Shown piece by piece: positions 60,611 through 64,000 of a stretch of DNA of 64,000 bases (position 1 is the stretch's first letter; the number at the start of each line of letters is the position of its first letter). The position numbers and the translations under genes are program-made. The notes below the pieces were generated by a model. The model had not been told where the DNA came from. It was given only the letters and a program-made list of their open reading frames with translations, and did not search any database. The DNA comes from Alkalihalobacillus deserti (GTDB taxonomy: Bacteria; Bacillota; Bacilli; Bacillales; Bacillaceae_D). The stretch lies in contig NZ_JAJAFR010000015.1 in assembly GCF_020734105.1 (NCBI RefSeq), positions 1 to 64,000 of the forward strand, written 5' to 3'.

Positions 60611-61610
60611 TAAAGTTTATCTTATTACTGGAGCTGGAGGTTTCATCGGATATTATTTATCTAAGAAACTATTAGAACAAGGTTGCCAAGTAATAGGTAT
60701 TGATAATGTAAATGATTATTATGATGTGAACCTTAAAATGGATCGTTTAGACCAACTTCAGCCTTATGATAAGTTTACTTTTATTAGGGGAGATATTTCA
60801 GACAAGCCTTTAATCACAGAACTCTTTGAAAAGTACAAGCCAAATGTTGTGGTTAATTTAGCAGCCCAAGCGGGAGTACGTTATTCAATAGAGAATCCAG
60901 ATGTTTATATTCAAAGTAATATTATTGGATTCTATAACATACTAGAAGCTTGTAGGCACAATCCAGTAGAACATCTAGTGTACGCATCTTCAAGCTCTGT
61001 TTATGGTGCCAATAAAAAGGTGCCATTTGAAGAAACAGATTTTGTAGATACTCCTGTATCCCTTTATGCCTCTACGAAGAAATCTAACGAATTAATGGCT
61101 CATACGTATAGCCATTTGTATAAAATTCCATCGACAGGTCTTCGCTTCTTTACGGTATATGGTCCAATGGGAAGACCAGATATGGCTTACTTTGGATTTA
61201 CTGATAAATACTTTGCAGGGGAGCCAATTAAGATCTTTAATAATGGTGATTTTGATAATGATCTCTATCGTGATTTTACGTATATCGATGATATAGTCGA
61301 AGGAATAGAGCGACTTATTGGTAAACCCCCAGTTGATAAGGTTCCTCATAAGGTATTTAATATCGGTAACAACAATCCGGAAAAGCTGATGACCTTTATT
61401 AATACATTGGAGAAGACTTTAAGCAAAGCTTTAGGAAGAGAAGTGCAGTTTGAAAAGGTGTTTGAACCAATTAAGCCTGGAGATGTACCCGCTACGTATG
61501 CTTCAACTGATTTATTGCAGGAAGCGGTAGGGTTTAAACCGAAAACATCGATCGAAGAGGGTTTGCAGCAATTTGCTGATTGGTATGTTGAGTATTATAA
61601 GAAGAAGTAA
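60585..61610 (+). CDS. UDP-glucuronate 4-epimerase-like NAD-dependent epimerase
   Basis: 341 aa from TTG 60585, inside the end of ugd and 11 bases after AAAGGAG; a longer frame from 60537 has no site. Extended SDR: ITGAGGFIGYYLSKKLLEQG, NLAAQAGVRYSIENPDVYIQ, SSSSVYGANKKVPF, YASTKKSNELMAHTYSHLY and RFFTVYGPMGRPDMA. These are typical of UDP-GlcA 4-epimerases (CapI/LspL), making UDP-galacturonate. Last gene of the long locus. Confidence 0.92.
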   Translation: MNYKPLDPSKVYLITGAGGFIGYYLSKKLLEQGCQVIGIDNVNDYYDVNLKMDRLDQLQPYDKFTFIRGDISDKPLITELFEKYKPNVVVNLAAQAGVRYSIENPDVYIQSNIIGFYNILEACRHNPVEHLVYASSSSVYGANKKVPFEETDFVDTPVSLYASTKKSNELMAHTYSHLYKIPSTGLRFFTVYGPMGRPDMAYFGFTDKYFAGEPIKIFNNGDFDNDLYRDFTYIDDIVEGIERLIGKPPVDKVPHKVFNIGNNNPEKLMTFINTLEKTLSKALGREVQFEKVFEPIKPGDVPATYASTDLLQEAVGFKPKTSIEEGLQQFADWYVEYYKKK

Positions 61611-61695
61611 GATTTGAAATTATTAAAACACGCTAAGCAAATACATGGCTTAGCTGGTAGAATTTTTTGTGATCGAGACCGAAAGTCTCGTAAAG

Positions 61696-61745
61696 ATAAG
61701 CCCGTCAAGCTATCAGTCATGGTAGTTTGGCGGGCTTATTTGTTT
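61696..61745 (+). terminator. Terminator of the polysaccharide operon
   Basis: ATAAGCCCG-CAA (61696-61708) pairs with TTG-CGGGCTTAT (61727-61739) with one mismatch, followed by TTGTTTTG. Confidence 0.88.
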
Positions 61746-61797
61746 TGCCAAAATGCGCTAATTAAATTCAGTCTATCATGTGAAGTGTGGTGGTTCT

Positions 61798-61839
61798 GGT
61801 GCCTGTCACTCCCCGAAGATTGTAAGATTTTGTCGATAG
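61798..61839. repeat. Dispersed repeat copy C
   Basis: Identical over its whole 42-base length to copy D (63109-63150): GGTGCCTGTCAC, CCCCGAAGATTG, TAAGATTTTGTCGATAG. Followed by ATTGATATAAT, which looks like a -10 and is ATACAAT in copy D. Confidence 0.85.
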
Positions 61840-62167
61840 ATTGATATAATATTAGAAAAGGGAGAGCTGATTATTTATTATAAATGGTTGGATTTCTTTT
61901 CTCGCAATAGATATACCGATATTGGTATTAGTAAGAGACCTCATTATAGAGGATGACGGACTTTTTCACAAGAACCCTTTATCCATCCAACTTCCTAAGG
62001 ACAGGGGAATAGGTTCCTTGTCCCTAAAGAAAACAGAGTGAAATGATCAAGCTTTCGGGTTTTTGAGGAGAATAAAACCAAACATTGCTATGCTCTAGCT
62101 AGTCATGAAGATACGGTGACTACCGTCGCTAAGAATGAGGGTAGGGTAATGTAAATTAAGGTGCGTC
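61840..62167. other. Non-coding debris before glmU scrap
   Basis: About 330 bases with no gene. GGACAGGGG and CCTTGTCCC form an inverted repeat at about 62006-62034. Short translated bits suggest nothing recognisable. Confidence 0.4.
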
Positions 62168-62306
62168 TCTATAACAGTAAATTATAATGATAAAAACAAA
62201 TTTTTAACGACCGTAGAAGAGAATGCTTTTATCCTATGTGATGTTAATCTAATAGCCCCTGTAACCGTTGGAAGAAGACAAGTTGTAGCTGCAGTCACTT
62301 CCAACG
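62168..62306 (+). pseudogene. Fragment of glmU (C-terminal acetyltransferase part)
   Basis: In one frame the sequence translates to [20 protein letters not shown], continuing [14 protein letters not shown] and VVAAVTS. This matches the left-handed beta-helix end of GlmU (TVNYDGKNKY, AFIGxDxxLVAPVTVGKGAYVAAGST). There is no start codon, the rest of the gene is missing, and GRRQ replaces the conserved GKGAY. Immediately downstream the last 22 bases of the coding match are repeated as an inverted copy. It is directly ahead of a truncated glmM, the gene often functionally paired with glmU. Confidence 0.8.
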
Positions 62307-62322
62307 GTTACAGGGGGGCTAT
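62252..62322. repeat. 23-bp snap-back inverted repeat within glmU remnant
   Basis: ATAGCCCCTGTAACCGTTGG plus AAG (62252-62274) reappears as its reverse complement CTTCCAACGGTTACAGGGG plus GGCTAT (about 62298-62322). The left arm is authentic glmU coding sequence, so the right arm is a secondary copy. Confidence 0.85.
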
Positions 62323-62414
62323 ATAAAGTAAATCTTTAGAAATAGCACGTTCGAGGCAAGTAAACAAAGAATCCTATTACAATAAATAAGTAATTCAAAT
62401 AAAGGAGTGAAATT

Positions 62415-63155
62415 ATGGGGAAGTATTTTGGAACAGATGGAGTACGTGGTGTAGCAAATACGGAATTAACACCAGAACTAACCTTTAAACTAGGCCGTTT
62501 TGGAGGTTATGTATTAACCAAAGGATTGAAGAATAGCAAAGTAGTAGTTGGCCGCGATACTCGTGTTTCTGGACAGATGTTAGAGGGATCTCTTATATCA
62601 GGATTATTATCAATAGGAGTAGAAGTTGTTCAACTTGGTGTAATTTCAACACAGGGAGTAGCCTATTTAACAAAGACATTAGATGCTCAAGCAGGGATTA
62701 TGATTTCAGCGTCTCATAATCCAGTTGAAGATAATGGCATTAAATTCTTCGGACCAGATGGATTTAAACTACTAGATGCACATGAAGAAGAAATAGAGAG
62801 ATTACTAGATCAAGAGAGTGATGTTTTACCACGTCCAACAGGTTCTAATGTGGGACAAATGAAAGATTATTTTGAAGGTGGAAAAGACTATGTAAATTAC
62901 CTTAAAAAGACAATTGATGGAGATCTTAAAGGAATAAATATTGCTCTAGATTGTGCTAATGGTGCAACTTCATCTTTAGCACCTCAACTTTTTAGTGATT
63001 TAGGTGCGAATATATCTACAATGGGCGATATACCAGATGGCTTTAATATTAATGCAGGAGTTGGATCTACGCACCCTGAAGTTTTATCCTCTTTTGTCCA
63101 AGGTGATCGGTGCCTGTCACTCCCCGAAGATTGTAAGATTTTGTCGATAGAGTGA
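62415..63155 (+). pseudogene. glmM: Truncated phosphoglucosamine mutase gene, broken at a dispersed repeat
   Basis: ATG 62415 with AAAGGAG. The first 231 codons are a good Glm[21 protein letters not shown], the phospho-serine loop MISASHNP (Ser100), then [20 protein letters not shown] and [12 protein letters not shown]. GlmM is normally about 445-450 aa and needs the DGDGDR metal loop, which would come directly after this point. Instead the frame runs into repeat copy D at 63109, giving a spurious tail [14 protein letters not shown] and a stop. The product lacks the metal-binding and C-terminal domains and should be inactive. A full glmM must exist elsewhere. Confidence 0.88.
63109..63150. 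repeat. Dispersed repeat copy D, at the glmM breakpoint
   Basis: 42-base match to copy C. Its first base follows the last GlmM-like codons. Confidence 0.85.
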
Positions 63156-63169
63156 TACAATGGTGTTTC

Positions 63170-63212
63170 GGTGCCTGTCACTCCCCGAAATTTGACAGAT
63201 TTTGTCGAGAGA
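63170..63212. repeat. Dispersed repeat copy E
   Basis: GGTGCCTGTCACTCCCCGAA then TTTGACAGATTTTGTCGAG; 61 bases after copy D in the same orientation, so D and E form a tandem pair. Confidence 0.85.
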
Positions 63213-63329
63213 AAAAGCTCAAAGGTATAAAAAGTTACTAGCTTATTAATTCTATCATTTGCTAAACTGAATGTAGCAATTACATAAGCTGATGGGCGGT
63301 TGACCCTCCTGGTGAATAGGGTGTTAATA

Positions 63330-63440
63330 ATGGTGACACATGAAGCAACGAATACGCTATTTCAATACGGGACATTGATCGTTACAATGTTTATCGCAGT
63401 TGTAGCGATGGTCGCGCTAGTCACCAATAAAAAGAAGTAA
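63330..63440 (+). CDS. Putative holin-like toxin (36 aa)
   Basis: ATG 63330, TAA at 63438-63440. The peptide starts MVTHEATNTLFQYGTLIVTM and continues as one hydrophobic helix ending VTNKKK. The pattern (short polar start, FGTLIV-like helix, NKKK end) is that of the putative holin-like toxin family common in bacilli, members of which can act as toxins of type I systems. The mRNA has GGGCGGTT at 63294-63301 that can pair with AACCGCCC at 63439-63446, and the latter also pairs with GGGTGGTT downstream. No antisense RNA gene could be proven. Confidence 0.65.
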   Translation: MVTHEATNTLFQYGTLIVTMFIAVVAMVALVTNKKK

Positions 63441-63478
63441 CCGCCCGTCCCGACCAAAGAGTGGGTGGTTACTTCCTT
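63437..63478 (+). terminator. Terminator of holin-like toxin ORF
   Basis: GTAACCGCCC (63437-63446) pairs with GGGTGGTTAC (63463-63472, with a G-U pair), then TTCCTTTC. Confidence 0.75.
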
Positions 63479-63611
63479 TCAGTATAAACTTTAAAATTGG
63501 TCAGCCGTTCTTCATGCGGCATGTAGTTAAGTTGACCGTATGTCTGTTTATAGATTGGCATATTACCAAAAATATCCCTAATTAATTTTTTGAAATGTAG
63601 GTGAGAAGGGT

Positions 63612-64000
63612 ATGACGTGTGAAATTTGTGAAAGACAAAAGGCGAAAATAATTATTAGCCAGGATGAAGAGCAGAAGCAATTGTGCTTAGGTTGCTATAA
63701 CCGTCAATTATCTGCAGAACTGAATGTAGAGTTACAGTCTCAGCCGGAAGCTTTTTCCACTACCGATTATGCAGGGGTTAGAAGAGAATTTATTATTACA
63801 CAAAGACTTAATCCAGTAGGTATCTTGATCGAAGCAGAAGAAAAGAAAGAATATGGCTATAAGTTTGCTGTTCATGGTGAATTGGACTGTGATCAAGTGG
63901 AATTATTTCAACGTTTGCAAGAGAAAGTGAAGCAAGGTATAACTACGTCCTATGTCACAACAAGGAAGTTTCCGAGTGGACAGCAAGTCGAAACGATCAA
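63612..64000 (+). CDS. Cys-motif protein, 3'-truncated by window
   Basis: ATG 63612 with GAGAAGGG upstream; open through base 64000 (129 codons seen). The N-terminus has two CxxC pairs, TCEICE and CLGC at about residues 3-6 and 25-28, forming a probable zinc ribbon. It is followed by a soluble alpha/beta domain containing REFIITQRLNPVGILIEAEE and EYGYKFAVHGELDCDQVELF. No family recognised. Downstream of the toxin ORF with its own site; the C-terminus is outside the window. Confidence 0.7.
   Translation, partial: MTCEICERQKAKIIISQDEEQKQLCLGCYNRQLSAELNVELQSQPEAFSTTDYAGVRREFIITQRLNPVGILIEAEEKKEYGYKFAVHGELDCDQVELFQRLQEKVKQGITTSYVTTRKFPSGQQVETI

Noticed and set aside
61614-61844. 76-residue plus-strand frame after the epimerase gene
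   Set aside because: Runs through the operon terminator and ends in dispersed repeat copy C; its end matches the spurious tail of truncated glmM, showing that it is repeat-derived.
61860-62160. Possible transposase remnant beside repeat copy C
   Set aside because: Short translated pieces show no convincing transposase motif in any frame.

Overview
The window is chromosomal DNA from a low-GC, endospore-forming member of the Bacillaceae. The evidence is an H-type small acid-soluble spore protein gene, AGGAGG-type ribosome binding sites with many TTG/GTG starts, an accessory SecA2-SlaP pair, S-layer (SbsC/SbsA-like) modules and an eps-type polysaccharide locus. The secreted proteins are strongly acidic (long Glu-rich repeats), which suggests an alkaliphile or halotolerant species; that last point is inference. 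No rRNA, tRNA, CRISPR array, intact insertion sequence or prophage was found.

Layout. (a) 1-3517: the end of an acidic repeat protein, an orphan OmpR-type response regulator, and a secreted DUF5667-type protein with Glu-rich and Lys/Glu-rich repeats. (b) 3893-6156: a three-gene polar amino-acid ABC importer. (c) 6363-15154: housekeeping and accessory genes (PsiE-like, Nudix, SspH, a Cys-motif protein, a zinc-ribbon/FxLYD protein plus HtrA-like protease operon, a decayed second copy of the DUF5667 gene, small ORFs, a CapA-like lipoprotein). (d) 15592-33126: a cell-envelope region. It has VanZ-like protein, two L,D-transpeptidases carrying SbsC-like modules, a separate SbsC-like surface protein, a lytic transglycosylase with an SbsA-type Ig domain, a large Ig-like surface protein, the SecA2/SlaP secretion pair and an NlpC/P60 endopeptidase. 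(e) 33435-61610: a c-di-GMP-I riboswitch with a 41-aa membrane peptide, an LCP ligase, the tyrosine-kinase module (Wzz-like, kinase, PHP phosphatase), galU, a 4,6-dehydratase, an orphan prepilin, and then a roughly 19.5-kb run of same-strand genes. That run encodes a PLP aminotransferase, a PglC/EpsL-type initiating transferase, a GNAT, an ATP-grasp ligase, four glycosyltransferases (one WecF-like), Wzy, a sugar N-formyltransferase, WecE, Wzx, RmlABCD, UDP-glucose dehydrogenase and a UDP-glucuronate epimerase. (f) 61611-64000: gene wreckage (a glmU scrap, a truncated glmM) with copies of a short dispersed repeat, a holin-like toxin ORF, and the start of a Cys-motif protein.

How it fits together. 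Region (e) should make a Wzx/Wzy-type polymer. The pathway predicted from the genes is a bacillosamine-like first sugar on undecaprenyl phosphate, plus rhamnose, a uronic acid and a 4-amino-4,6-dideoxygalactose residue that is probably N-formylated. The LCP protein could attach the polymer to peptidoglycan. The SbsC-like modules in (d) belong to a family known to bind secondary cell-wall polymer, so (d) and (e) may be ligand and receptor halves of one surface-assembly system, with SecA2/SlaP exporting surface proteins. That link is inference.

The points most worth checking are: L,D-transpeptidases fused to polymer-binding modules beside secA2/slaP; the c-di-GMP riboswitch on a tiny membrane peptide; the WecE/formyltransferase/WecF trio; the dispersed GTGCCTGTCAC repeat containing Spo0A-box-like sequence, one copy of which sits at the break in glmM; and a 390-bp element with inverted-repeat ends at 15187-15579.
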